A stretch of 64,000 nt of DNA from positions 132,845 to 196,844 of the forward strand of contig CAWIMW010000007.1 in assembly GCA_963837365.1 (NCBI GenBank), written 5' to 3'. The notes below the pieces were generated by a model that saw nothing but the letters and a program-made list of their open reading frames with translations, was not told the origin of the DNA and ran no database searches. The position numbers and the translations under genes are program-made. Source of the stretch: CAWBXL01 sp963837365. GTDB lineage: Bacteria; Acidobacteriota; Terriglobia; Terriglobales; Acidobacteriaceae. Below, piece after piece: positions 45,632-53,382 of the stretch (positions are counted from its first letter, which is position 1; each line of letters opens with the position of its first letter).

Positions 45632-46518
45632 CTATGAGAATCCACCCGGCAAAGCGGCCTCAAGATTGATTGGTTCTCCGGTGATGGGGTGGTGGAATTT
45701 CAGAAATTGGGCGTGCAGGAAATATCCTCCATCGCCCGGAAGGCCGGGGAGATTTTCCAGAGGCTGGCCGGTGAAGCCGTACAAAGGATCGCCTACCAGG
45801 GGATGGCCGATGGATGCCAGATGGATTCTGATTTGATGAGGGCGGCCCGACTTTAGGCTTACCTCAAAGGTTGTGGTGCTGGCGTGCGTGCGATCACCTT
45901 CGCCAATGACTTTGACGGTTTGCCACTTGGGTTCGCGGCCCACACGGAACCGATGCGCGGGTGCGGTACAAGGCCGATGGGGGTGAGGATTTCGTAGGCG
46001 TCGTGCTGTGCAATGCCTTGAGCCAGCGCTCGGTAGATTTTTTGAATTCTGGGTGTGTTCCAGTTTGCGAATAGTTGAGAGGCCGCCTGCGGTGTTTTGG
46101 CGAACAGGACGATGCCGCTAGTGGCTCGGCCCAACCGGTGCACAGGGTTTGCGTTGGGGGTTTGCTTTTGCACCAGGCGCAGGAGGGTATTTTCCATGAA
46201 GCCGCCGCCGGGGAGGGTGGGCAGCCCGCTAGGTTTGTTGACGGCCAACAGATGGGGGTCATCAAACAGTACTTCGAAGTGCTGAGGAGAGTCTGGTTCG
46301 ATCCAGGGTGGACGGTTCCAGACAAGGGTTTGGCCTGAAGTAAGCGATTCGCTTCCGGTGGCGATGACGTCGTTGACGGTGACTTCGCCGTTGTTCAGTT
46401 TTTCTTGCCAGGCTTGTGGGGCTGAGTGTGGATAAAGGCTTGCTAAGTGGGAGAGCAGGGTTCGCCCATGATATTTGCTGCTGATGATTGTGGTATAGGC
46501 ATATCCCCGGTTGAGCAT
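45632..46518 (-). pseudogene. RluA-family pseudouridine synthase, frameshifted
   Basis: From the ATG at 46518 (MLNRGYAYTTII) the protein has an S4-like N-terminal domain and the PseudoU_synth_2 core (LLAVNKPSGLPTLPGGG, PVHRLGRATSGIVLFAK). The frame is lost near 45873-45895 in a CGCACGCACG tract, where one base is inserted or deleted. Homology resumes in the next frame as TTTFEVSLKSGRPHQIRIHL, then ASIGHPLVGDPLYGF, to 45632; corrected length is about 294 residues. The motif usually written HRLD, whose Asp is catalytic, reads HRLG. Longer frames to 46737 run through dispersed repeats. Repair or read error would restore a full-length protein. Confidence 0.8.
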
Positions 46519-46543
46519 GTGGTTTGAGTGTAAGCGATGGGCG

Positions 46544-46598
46544 GCTGGAACTGGGCGGCGAGAGCGGCACGGACCGCCATCCCACTGTTTATCCTGGG
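46544..46598. repeat. 55-bp dispersed repeat, copy 1
   Basis: Identical at 53 of 55 positions to 47492-47546 in the same orientation. It begins GCTGGAACTGGGCGGCGAGA and encodes, in one frame, WNWAARAARTAIPLFI. It lies just upstream of the pseudouridine synthase start. The two copies bracket the PIN/Phd toxin-antitoxin pair. I know similar sequence from intergenic regions of acidobacterial genomes, from memory. Confidence 0.85.
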
Positions 46599-46645
46599 AC
46601 ATACGTTGAGTACGTGCAGAAGCTTGGACCTCAGGCGCCTGGGAT

Positions 46646-46687
46646 CTATTCGTAGGGCTTGTGCAACGGGGTACGTCCGTCTGTCCA
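46646..46687. repeat. Dispersed repeat fragment, similar to 62641-62683
   Basis: CTATTCGTAGGG and a later CGTC(C)GTCTGTC segment recur at 62641-62683 with about 80 percent match over 42 bp. The related GGACGTTCCC core also appears near 57664, 58985 and 60303. These look like fragments of one dispersed intergenic family. Confidence 0.5.
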
Positions 46688-46711
46688 CGGATTTTCTCTT
46701 TAAACGCCTGC

Positions 46712-47125
46712 TCAGTCCCCCCAGGGATTGACCACACCCACGCCCGTTCGCTCGAAGTCGGCTACATTCCTGGTCGCGACGGTCAGACCGTGCACCAGGG
46801 CTGTGGCTGCGATGAGGGCGTCACGATCGGAGCGAGGGTTCGGTACGTGAAGCGTCGCGCATCGCTGGGCGACGGCGGTGTCAATCGCCAGGATGCGACT
46901 GGAGAATGTGGGCAATACGTGACCATCCATCCACGCGCGAAGGATCGCGCCTTGCTGTTTGTCGCGCCGGTTGACGAGAAGAATTCCGATCTCCAGTTCC
47001 AGTACTGAAATGACAGAGATATAGAGACTAGCCGAGGGTAAGGGTTCGGCCCATTTCTTGACGTTGGGATGCGTCTTCCTGGCTTTTCTTAATTCTGAAA
47101 TTACATTGGTATCAAGGATGTACAT
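46712..47125 (-). CDS. vapC: PIN-domain ribonuclease toxin (VapC family)
   Basis: The 137-residue toxin has the acidic PIN residues: Asp in MYILDTNVISEL, Glu in VLELEIGILL, Asp in NPRSDRDALIAATA and a late Asp in NVADFERTG. It would cleave RNA, often initiator tRNA or rRNA. The antitoxin gene lies directly upstream and ends one base before its start. The pair is bracketed by 55-bp direct repeats. Product length is normal. Confidence 0.93.
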   Translation of the reverse strand: MYILDTNVISELRKARKTHPNVKKWAEPLPSASLYISVISVLELEIGILLVNRRDKQQGAILRAWMDGHVLPTFSSRILAIDTAVAQRCATLHVPNPRSDRDALIAATALVHGLTVATRNVADFERTGVGVVNPWGD

Positions 47126-47383
47126 TTAGGTCAGGTCGGCCGACTCGTGCAGGTTTCCCCGCAGACGAGGCGGCTCAAATTCAATTTCAGCCGCGGCTGG
47201 CATCGCCAGTAAGTCCAGAACGCTCTTTTGCCCTCCAGTGATCCTTTGATACTCCTCCACCGTGAGCAGCACGTGGGACGGACGGCCTCGATCCGTGATG
47301 AAAACGGGACCTCGCTTAGCCGCCCTCTTTGCCCTGCTCGTGTCCTGATTAAAGTCTCGACTCGACAGTTTTGTAATCGCCAT
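47126..47383 (-). CDS. Phd/YefM-type antitoxin
   Basis: The 85-residue antitoxin begins MAITKLSSRDFNQDTSRAKR and has the Phd/YefM fold signature GPVFITDRGRPSHVLLTVEE. Its N-terminus should bind DNA as a dimer and its C-terminal part should neutralise the adjoining PIN toxin. A perfect palindrome 15 bp upstream of the start is the probable operator. Phd/YefM with PIN toxins is a frequent hybrid arrangement. Confidence 0.92.
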   Translation of the reverse strand: MAITKLSSRDFNQDTSRAKRAAKRGPVFITDRGRPSHVLLTVEEYQRITGGQKSVLDLLAMPAAAEIEFEPPRLRGNLHESADLT

Positions 47384-47397
47384 GGGCTCTGTCCTTT

Positions 47398-47419
47398 AAT
47401 GTAGCAACGTGGCTACATT
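47398..47419. promoter_or_regulatory. Palindromic operator of the PIN/Phd module
   Basis: Perfect 8-base arms AATGTAGC and GCTACATT around AACGTG. A further TGTAGC half-site follows at 47419-47424. It lies 15-36 bp upstream of the antitoxin start, the usual place for autorepression by a Phd/YefM antitoxin. Confidence 0.7.
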
Positions 47420-47491
47420 GTAGCAGAAAAAACCGCAGACAACAAAACAATCGCACGACCGCATGTCCCTTCGCGGTCTCGGCTAACGTGT

Positions 47492-47546
47492 GCTGGAACT
47501 GGGCGGCGAGAGCGGCACGGACCGCCATCCCATTGTTTATCCCGGG
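47492..47546. repeat. 55-bp dispersed repeat, copy 2
   Basis: Same orientation as 46544-46598 with two mismatches. It lies between the toxin-antitoxin promoter and the end of the DUF1801 gene, so the TA pair sits inside a direct-repeat frame of about 0.9 kb. Homologous recombination between the copies would delete the module. Confidence 0.85.
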
Positions 47547-47560
47547 CCACTCGTCCGTAG

Positions 47561-48058
47561 TCATCGCTTCTTTCCCCCGACGAAGGGCATGGTGGCGGCC
47601 TGCTTCATCCACGACGCCAATTGGCGCTCGTCGAAATCGTCAACCGATGCTAACTCGACTCCGCGGGTGGATTTGCCCATCCCGATCGGCGTCACCGGCG
47701 GTTCCGGCTTGATCTCCGTGCCGCGTATGAACATCAGTTTCACATGGCCGACGAAGGCGCCGGAAGCGAAGCACCAGCCCCCGTCGACCCCGTAATACGC
47801 CATGCCCCACTTCACCGCTCGCTGGATGTCCGGCAAACTTTTGGCCGCCAGGGCATCGATGCCCTCGGCGATGCCGCGCTGCGGCTGCGGCAAGCTAGCA
47901 ATGTACGCGAACACGGGTTCGGCGCCTTTTGCGGTCTTCGCGGCGCTTGCCTTGCCAGTCATGGCGACCAGCAGCTTCGCCGGGGTCTTGCCTTGGGCGG
48001 TTTTCTTACCCTGGCGGCCAACCACGCGCTTCGTTGATGGATGGGTTGACCGCGTCAT
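47561..48058 (-). CDS. DUF1801-family protein
   Basis: The 165-residue product has a basic, Ala/Lys-rich N-terminal tail (about 45 residues). A DUF1801 domain follows (VFAYIASLPQPQRGIAEGID, PDIQRAVKWGMAYYG, HVKLMFIRGTEI). Related proteins include the Bacillus YdhG/frataxin-like iron-binding group, but the function is uncertain. It starts 4 bp inside the end of the AHSA1 gene upstream and so is translationally coupled to it, with an ArsR regulator at the head of the operon. Confidence 0.85.
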   Translation of the reverse strand: MTRSTHPSTKRVVGRQGKKTAQGKTPAKLLVAMTGKASAAKTAKGAEPVFAYIASLPQPQRGIAEGIDALAAKSLPDIQRAVKWGMAYYGVDGGWCFASGAFVGHVKLMFIRGTEIKPEPPVTPIGMGKSTRGVELASVDDFDERQLASWMKQAATMPFVGGKKR

Positions 48059-48564
48059 TTTGTCTCAGTGCTTGATCCCAGGCTGGCGAGAAGCTCGTCG
48101 AGTTGGTCGAGCGCCTCGGGCATCGCGTCCGCCGATCCGGAGTCAAGAGCTTCCTTCGAGGGATAGAGATCGTGCACGACCAACAACGTCTTGCCGGCGT
48201 TTTCATCGAAGGTCACCGTGGTGACGGTCTGGCCGTCGTCACCTTCCTCGTTGGTCCAAACCAGGCGCGAGTGCGGTGTCACTTCGAGGTACGTGCCGAA
48301 GAACTCCATCGTCGAATCTTCGTGGCGAAACACCAAACGATACTGCCCCCCAACGCGAACATCCATTTCGCAGGAAAGCAGGGTCAGCCCATACGATTTT
48401 GGTACCCACCACCTCCTGAATAGTTCTGCCTTGGTCCACGCCTCGAACACGAGGCGCGCAGGCGCGTTGACGGTGCGTGTGACGACGAGTTCGCGCTCGG
48501 ACTTCCGCTCCACCACCGTGCGGTTCTTCGTGGGGGTGGCCTCACTTTCTCTTCTTACGTCCAT
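48055..48564 (-). CDS. AHSA1/SRPBCC-domain protein
   Basis: The 169-residue protein is an Activator-of-Hsp90-like START-fold protein: VVTRTVNAPARLVFEAWTKA, ELFRRWWVPKS, VGGQYRLVFRHED and FDENAGKTLLVVHDLY. Such proteins usually bind a hydrophobic ligand in a deep cavity. The gene overlaps the upstream ArsR gene by 23 bp and the downstream DUF1801 gene by 4 bp. ArsR-AHSA1-DUF1801 is a recurring bacterial operon. Confidence 0.92.
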   Translation of the reverse strand: MDVRRESEATPTKNRTVVERKSERELVVTRTVNAPARLVFEAWTKAELFRRWWVPKSYGLTLLSCEMDVRVGGQYRLVFRHEDSTMEFFGTYLEVTPHSRLVWTNEEGDDGQTVTTVTFDENAGKTLLVVHDLYPSKEALDSGSADAMPEALDQLDELLASLGSSTETK

Positions 48565-48907
48565 TTGCTTTCTCCTTTCGTTTCAATTCTTCGACAACAT
48601 TGTCCAACTCGTCGAAGCGCGCAGCCCAGAGCTGGCCGTACCTCTCGATCCATGCCGCCTCCTCTTGCAGTCCGCGCAGCCCGAGCTTGCAGGTCCGCAC
48701 GCGCCCGACCTTCTCCGTGGTGACGAGCCCCGCTTGCTCCAAGACGCCTACATGCTTCTTCATGCCCGTGAGGGTCATGTGGAACTTCTCGGCAAGAACC
48801 GTGATCGAAGCGTCTGCACGCCCGAGCTGCTCCAGAACGCCGCGTCGGGTGGCGTCCGCGAGCGCGCCGAACGAGACATCGAAGCGGGTCTGGTAATACT
48901 GAACCAT
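48542..48907 (-). CDS. ArsR-family repressor
   Basis: From the ATG at 48907 the 121-residue product is a winged-helix regulator (FGALADATRRGVLEQLGRAD, TVLAEKFHMTLTGMKKHVGV, LEQAGLVTTEKVGRVRTCKL). No metal-binding Cys cluster is visible, as in the ArsR group that precedes AHSA1 genes. A palindrome covers its start codon, so it probably represses its own operon. The frame extends to 48967, but the operator position and RBS context favour the internal ATG. Confidence 0.92.
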   Translation of the reverse strand: MVQYYQTRFDVSFGALADATRRGVLEQLGRADASITVLAEKFHMTLTGMKKHVGVLEQAGLVTTEKVGRVRTCKLGLRGLQEEAAWIERYGQLWAARFDELDNVVEELKRKEKANGRKKRK

Positions 48908-48919
48908 ACGGTTCAGTAT
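48896..48919. promoter_or_regulatory. Palindromic operator over the ArsR start codon
   Basis: Ten-base arms ATACTGAACC and GGTTCAGTAT flank ATAC. The ATG of the ArsR gene (bottom strand, 48907-48905) lies within it. The site would serve autorepression, with the repressor blocking both transcription and perhaps translation start. Confidence 0.7.
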
Positions 48920-49143
48920 ACAACACGGATTGACGGCATGCAATGTTAGGTTTGAGCGCGTCCTCATAGATGGCTAGTCTTGAACCTCATTGCCGCCATT
49001 AGGCAACGCCACTCACAAAATCCTGACGAACTCTATGACATGATCGAGCATTGCAGCCCCGATCCGTTTCTTGAGCTCTTTGCCCGCAATACGCGAAGAG
49101 GAAGGTGAGCGAAGGGAATATGGTGTCTGGGTAAGCAGTTCGG

Positions 49144-50388
49144 TCACCTGACCTTGGCGGCGACACCGAGAATCTGCTTTCCAATCGAATGCTTTAGTTC
49201 CTTGGGCATGGCGTCCGCATGTTCAAGGGTTTTCCAGGATTCAGCGGTGCGTTGTGCCATTTCGACCGCGACTTTCCAGAGGGGGCTTGCGGGAATGCGC
49301 GCCGTATCGGCAAAACGGCGCATTTGCTCGGGTGTGATTTCGGAAAGGCTGCGGCTGTCCCCGAAAGTCAGCGCCAAGGCGTCGTTGATAATATAAGGTC
49401 GAGTCGCCACGAAGTCGTAGCCGGGTGAGAGCACGGGCTTACGGCTGTCGGGATAAAGAAGCGACCAGTTCTTCAGATGCATATCGGCGTTGCCGATGAC
49501 GACGGAAAATACCAGGCGGCGAACAAATTCGAGCAGGGCGTCCTCGCCGATTTCGGCCCATAGCACGGCAGCGATGTTGGCGTAGCTGTGGAACTTATAT
49601 TTGTTGTTGGGGAACTCCCCGAAGACCTGAGCGAAATCCTCCATGTGAATGCGCTTCCCGTCCGGGTGGCGGTCGAACCTCTTTACGGCGAGCGCCTTGC
49701 TTTCTACGGTATGGGCCTGTTCGGGCAACCCTTTGATGCTCCCGACATCGACGAGTTTGTTTTCCGGCACGTCGATGCCAGCGCGCCGCGCCAGTTCCAG
49801 CATGGCGAACTCGTTCTCCGGAACGGCTTGGTAGCGTGCGGAGGGAAGCTTGACGATCCATGAGCCGCCGAGACCGCCCGCCGGAATGGTCAGACCGCCG
49901 GAGGCTTCCATGACAGCGGAGAATTTCAACTGCACGCCGGCGAGAGAAAAACGCAGCGGCTTTTGGCCATTGCCATGGTCGTGCTGGTCATTATCGCGAT
50001 CGTGGTGGGATTCGGATGGCGACTGGTCGCCCTCGATCGGCGCGACGACAAGCGCGCCCGGCAGATCGGCGCCGAGGACGGCGAGGAGAAAAAATTCGCG
50101 CTCAGGATCTACGTCCGCGCGCTTGGCTAGATAGTCGCGCAGGTGGCCTTCGGGCAGGAGATTGGAAAAGAATGCCGGAACGCGGCGTCCCACCGGGCGG
50201 AAATTCGTTACCAGACCGCCCGTGCTGCCCTTGAACGAGAGACTCAAAGTGGGGCGGTGAGGATCGTCGATATAGTCCTGCTCGAATGCGAAAAGCTGCC
50301 GGTCACCCGCGAGACGGGTGATGACGCCGATCCGCTTTTCATGCAGGCGCACGGAAAGCGCATTGAGTTTCTTCGCATCAAACCTCAT
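49144..50388 (-). CDS. hipA: HipA-type serine kinase toxin
   Basis: From the ATG at 50388 the 414-residue protein has the Couple_hipA N-terminal domain (about 1-100) and the HipA_C kinase fold. Kinase features include SLAGVQLKFSA, the ATP-lysine region (GSWIVKLPS), ALAVKRFDR, the catalytic loop GNADMHLKNWSL and the DFG-like SPGYDFVAT. HipA phosphorylates aminoacyl-tRNA synthetases such as GltX and causes growth arrest. It carries an unusual His/Asp-rich insert near residue 130 (HHDRDNDQHDHGNG). The HipB gene lies upstream and overlaps it by 11 bp. Confidence 0.95.
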   Translation of the reverse strand: MRFDAKKLNALSVRLHEKRIGVITRLAGDRQLFAFEQDYIDDPHRPTLSLSFKGSTGGLVTNFRPVGRRVPAFFSNLLPEGHLRDYLAKRADVDPEREFFLLAVLGADLPGALVVAPIEGDQSPSESHHDRDNDQHDHGNGQKPLRFSLAGVQLKFSAVMEASGGLTIPAGGLGGSWIVKLPSARYQAVPENEFAMLELARRAGIDVPENKLVDVGSIKGLPEQAHTVESKALAVKRFDRHPDGKRIHMEDFAQVFGEFPNNKYKFHSYANIAAVLWAEIGEDALLEFVRRLVFSVVIGNADMHLKNWSLLYPDSRKPVLSPGYDFVATRPYIINDALALTFGDSRSLSEITPEQMRRFADTARIPASPLWKVAVEMAQRTAESWKTLEHADAMPKELKHSIGKQILGVAAKVR

Positions 50389-50752
50389 CGCGCGGTTCCT
50401 GAGAATTTTCTTCGTCGCGTTCGGCGGCATAAAGAGGCCGCTCCTCTCCTTCTCCGGGCTGGTCTTCGAGGTGGTCGCGTACGAGCGCCTGGACAAGGGG
50501 CACCAGGGCGCGAGGAACCATGATGAGGTCGCGGTCGAGCATGCGGACAATCTCAAGCAACGTGTCGTAGCGCGGCACGATTTTGCCCGACTCTATGCCA
50601 GAGATGTGCCTCTGGCCGATGCCAAGTCGGCCTGCTAGATCCCTCTGGCTCCAGCCCCGCTTTTCGCGAGCTTCGATAAGGGCGCGACGCAGCTCTTGAG
50701 GCAGTGCTTTCGGTCGTAGAGGTTTGATGATATTTATTACATCATTGACCAT
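50378..50752 (-). CDS. hipB: HipB-type antitoxin (XRE family)
   Basis: A 124-residue product from the ATG at 50752. Its helix-turn-helix (RGWSQRDLAGRLGIGQRHIS, GIESGKIVPRYDTL) is of the XRE family. A charged C-terminal tail (GEGEERPLYAAERDEEN) should contact HipA. The gene precedes and overlaps hipA, and inverted repeats about 40 bp upstream are the likely operator. The frame extends to 50788 at a less likely start. Confidence 0.93.
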   Translation of the reverse strand: MVNDVINIIKPLRPKALPQELRRALIEAREKRGWSQRDLAGRLGIGQRHISGIESGKIVPRYDTLLEIVRMLDRDLIMVPRALVPLVQALVRDHLEDQPGEGEERPLYAAERDEENSQEPRDEV

Positions 50753-50788
50753 ATTTGATACAACATAATACCTCAAAATAGAAAACAA

Positions 50789-50842
50789 GTGATACCTTAA
50801 AATTCATCACACTTAATGTATAGATGCACTATAAGGTATCAC
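50789..50842. promoter_or_regulatory. Paired inverted operator half-sites upstream of hipBA
   Basis: GTGATACCTTA at 50789-50799 and its exact reverse complement TAAGGTATCAC at 50832-50842 are 32 bp apart. A related ATAATACCTC lies at 50767-50776. HipB-type antitoxins bind several short inverted repeats in their promoter, so this is the probable operator set. From 50843 to 51190 (348 bp) I see no gene. Confidence 0.65.
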
Positions 50843-51190
50843 CAAATAGGATTTGGTTCAGGAATCAAAAAGATCGAACACTAGGCAAAAACAAAGGGAC
50901 ACAGCAAAGGACGCAGGCAACGAACACCAATAGTACTTAAGGATGGTTATTCCGGAGGCTGGCCCTCGATAAGAGCGAAGGCCACCCGTCCTCAAACCCT
51001 GTGAAGCATTTCGCGGGTTCAGCAAACATTTCTCAAAGCCAAACCAACTCAACCGGCAAGATCTTCTGATAACCCTCGCAGCGCCAGACCGTCCAAGACA
51101 GTTGCCCGACATGTTCGCTCTCACTATTTGGGACAAGACGTCTCATCTCGAGCGTGCGTGGGCCTGGCAGCGGAAACAAGGAGTTACAGC

Positions 51191-53260
51191 ATGGGAAATA
51201 TTAACCGTCGCGATTTTCTGGCTGTGGCCGCGGTGCTTGGTGCGGAAGCGGCTTGGGGTCGCTCATTCTCGGCTCCCTCGAAGATTTCCTGGCGCGAGCG
51301 TCGGGACCTTTTCCCGGAAGGGGTAGCCTCCGGCGATCCCGACAGCAACAGCGTATTGCTGTGGACCCGTCGCGCCCCACAGCCTGAACCGGCCCAGGAA
51401 CTGACCGTCGAAGTGGCGCTCGACCCGGCCTTCCAGCGCGTGATCGCAACGCAGAAAGTGTCGATTTCGGCGGAGGCGGATTGGACCTGTCGTGTGCTGG
51501 TCGGAGGACTGAAGCCGGCCCAGGTCTATTGGTATCGCTTTACCGATCCTGAGGGTTCCGGCAGCCGCCTCGGCCGCACCATCACCGCGCCTGCCGATGA
51601 TGATTCCCGGCCGGTACACTTCGCCTTCGTCAGTTGTCAGAACGCAAACCTCGGAGCGCAGAACGCGTACCGAAGAATGATCTTCGAGGATGAGCACGCT
51701 GCTGAGCAGGACCGCCTCAGTTTTGTTCTGCACCTGGGCGACTTCATCTACGAGCTGGTCTGGTATCCGGAGGACCGCGCCACTTATTACGACCGCAAGG
51801 TCAGGGAACTCGTTCGTTATCCGCAAGGCGAGAAAATTGACGACTTCCACATCCCGGTCAACGTGGATGACTATCGTGCTGTGTATCGCGCCTACCTGCA
51901 TGATCCCGACCTTCAGGACGCTCGTGCCCGCTTTCCCTTTGTTCCCATGTGGGATAACCACGAGTACAGCTGGCAAGGATGGCAAGCCTTGCAAGTGTTC
52001 GACGGCAAAACGCGCCCCGGGCAGACACGCAAGGTGGCAGCCATGCAGGCATTGTTTGAGTATCAGCCCGCGCGTATGGTGAAGAGCGGTGGTCCCTCGT
52101 TAGAAAAGTTCAACCCGCCTAAGGTTCAGGATGCCCCGGTCACTGTTTTCGATGAGCATGGACTCGGGCAAGAGGCCAACAATCTTGCGGCGATCAATAG
52201 TCTGAAGGGATACCGGTCGCTGCGCTGGGGCCGGAACGTGGACCTTATTATTACCGACGAGCGAAGCTACCGATCGGAGGACCCCGGAACCAAGTTCGCT
52301 GACGCAGATTTCTTTAATAAGGACTACCCGGAGTTCTTGCCTGAGGAGGTGTTTGAGATACTCGACGGCGGCCGGGATTACAACGGAGGCAAACCGCCCG
52401 ACACTATCCGTTTCGGGGACAAGCAAGTTCCGAACCTCCGCAAGGCGGACCCCGCACAGACCATCCTCGGAGCCGAGCAGAAAGCGTGGTTTCTGGAACA
52501 ACTGCGGAATTCGAAAGCGACCTGGAAAATCTGGGGCAGCACAACTTCGACTCTGGATATGCGCGCCGACCCGCTGAACCTTCCTCCGGGAATGGTTGCA
52601 AGCGCCTGGCCCGGGGCCGGGTATGCCAGCTTTGGCGGCGGCATCACCGGTGCCTATCAGGAGCTCGGAGAGATCTACGATTTCATTCGCGAGCACGAAA
52701 TCACCGGGCTCGCCACGGTGGCTGGCGACGCGCATAGCTTCTGGGCTGGTTTATCGGCGAAGTCTCTCCCGCCGAAATCCTTTGACCCCGTAGGTGTGGC
52801 ATTCGTGGGGGGATCAATCTCCTCGCCCGGAATGGTGGAGTCACTGGAACATCAGATGCACAAAGACGCTCCGCTGCGGGCCCTGTTCCTCGGGCAAGGT
52901 CCTGGTGACAACCGTCCCCAACCCACGGTCAATATGCTGGTGCGTCACGGTGTTCGGTCATGCCTGGAATATGCGAAGAGTGGTGACGTGCAAAAGGCAC
53001 GCCAGCTTTCCAACCGGGATTTGTCACCGCACCTGTCGTTTGTTGACATGGCCGGTCATGGCTATTCGGTAGTGCACGCAGCAGCCGACCGGCTGGAGAC
53101 GGATTTCATCTGCCTGCCGCGTCCCATCGTTCGCCAGGACCAGCCGGATGGCGGACCTATTCTCTATCGGGTTCGACACGCTGCAAAGCTTTGGCGTAAA
53201 CACGAACGTCCAAATCTCGAGCAGAAGGTGATCGAAGGCAATCCGGCGTTTTCGATTTAG
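51191..53260 (+). CDS. phoD: Alkaline phosphatase D (PhoD), Tat-exported
   Basis: The ATG at 51191 has an AAGGAG box seven bases upstream and opens into a twin-arginine signal (NINRRDFLAVAAVL). The 689-residue protein has an N-terminal PhoD_N domain (SGDPDSNSVLLWTRR) and the phosphatase core: HLGDFIYE, MWDNHEYSWQG, ITDERSYRSED, WKIWGSTTS and ATVAGDAHSFWAG supply the metal-binding Asp, Asn and His residues. PhoD is a Ca/Fe-dependent phosphomonoesterase/diesterase of the periplasm or outside. It is longer than Bacillus PhoD. The last 84 codons are repeated downstream at 54413-54664. Confidence 0.94.
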   Translation: MGNINRRDFLAVAAVLGAEAAWGRSFSAPSKISWRERRDLFPEGVASGDPDSNSVLLWTRRAPQPEPAQELTVEVALDPAFQRVIATQKVSISAEADWTCRVLVGGLKPAQVYWYRFTDPEGSGSRLGRTITAPADDDSRPVHFAFVSCQNANLGAQNAYRRMIFEDEHAAEQDRLSFVLHLGDFIYELVWYPEDRATYYDRKVRELVRYPQGEKIDDFHIPVNVDDYRAVYRAYLHDPDLQDARARFPFVPMWDNHEYSWQGWQALQVFDGKTRPGQTRKVAAMQALFEYQPARMVKSGGPSLEKFNPPKVQDAPVTVFDEHGLGQEANNLAAINSLKGYRSLRWGRNVDLIITDERSYRSEDPGTKFADADFFNKDYPEFLPEEVFEILDGGRDYNGGKPPDTIRFGDKQVPNLRKADPAQTILGAEQKAWFLEQLRNSKATWKIWGSTTSTLDMRADPLNLPPGMVASAWPGAGYASFGGGITGAYQELGEIYDFIREHEITGLATVAGDAHSFWAGLSAKSLPPKSFDPVGVAFVGGSISSPGMVESLEHQMHKDAPLRALFLGQGPGDNRPQPTVNMLVRHGVRSCLEYAKSGDVQKARQLSNRDLSPHLSFVDMAGHGYSVVHAAADRLETDFICLPRPIVRQDQPDGGPILYRVRHAAKLWRKHERPNLEQKVIEGNPAFSI

Positions 53261-53326
53261 GGATCGGGGAACAGGAAAATCGCTCCCACGTCGGGATATT
53301 CACTGCCCTAGAAAATTGTCGCTGAA
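53009..53326 (+). repeat. phoD 3'-end duplication, copy 1 (native)
   Basis: This segment, from TCCAACCGGG inside phoD to about 66 bp after its stop, recurs at 54413-54732 in the same orientation with scattered mismatches (about 93 percent by eye). Differences are mostly synonymous, so the two copies are not a recent error. The two copies bracket the nucleotidyltransferase/HEPN module. Confidence 0.9.
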
Positions 53327-53351
53327 TAAGCGTCCCTCCCATTTGCCTATC

Positions 53352-53370
53352 TGTACCCTTTTAGGGTACA
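53352..53370. promoter_or_regulatory. Palindromic operator upstream of the nucleotidyltransferase TA module
   Basis: Perfect arms TGTACCC and GGGTACA around TTTTA. A third GGGTACA half-site lies at 53385-53391, inside the start of the gene that begins at 53383. The winged helix of that protein is the natural candidate to bind here and repress the module. Confidence 0.7.
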
Positions 53371-53382
53371 CTTGACTCCGAA

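Noticed and set aside
50843..51136. 92-codon minus-strand frame (50858-51136) upstream of phoD
   Set aside because: No domain, no ribosome binding site, composition like intergenic repeat sequence.
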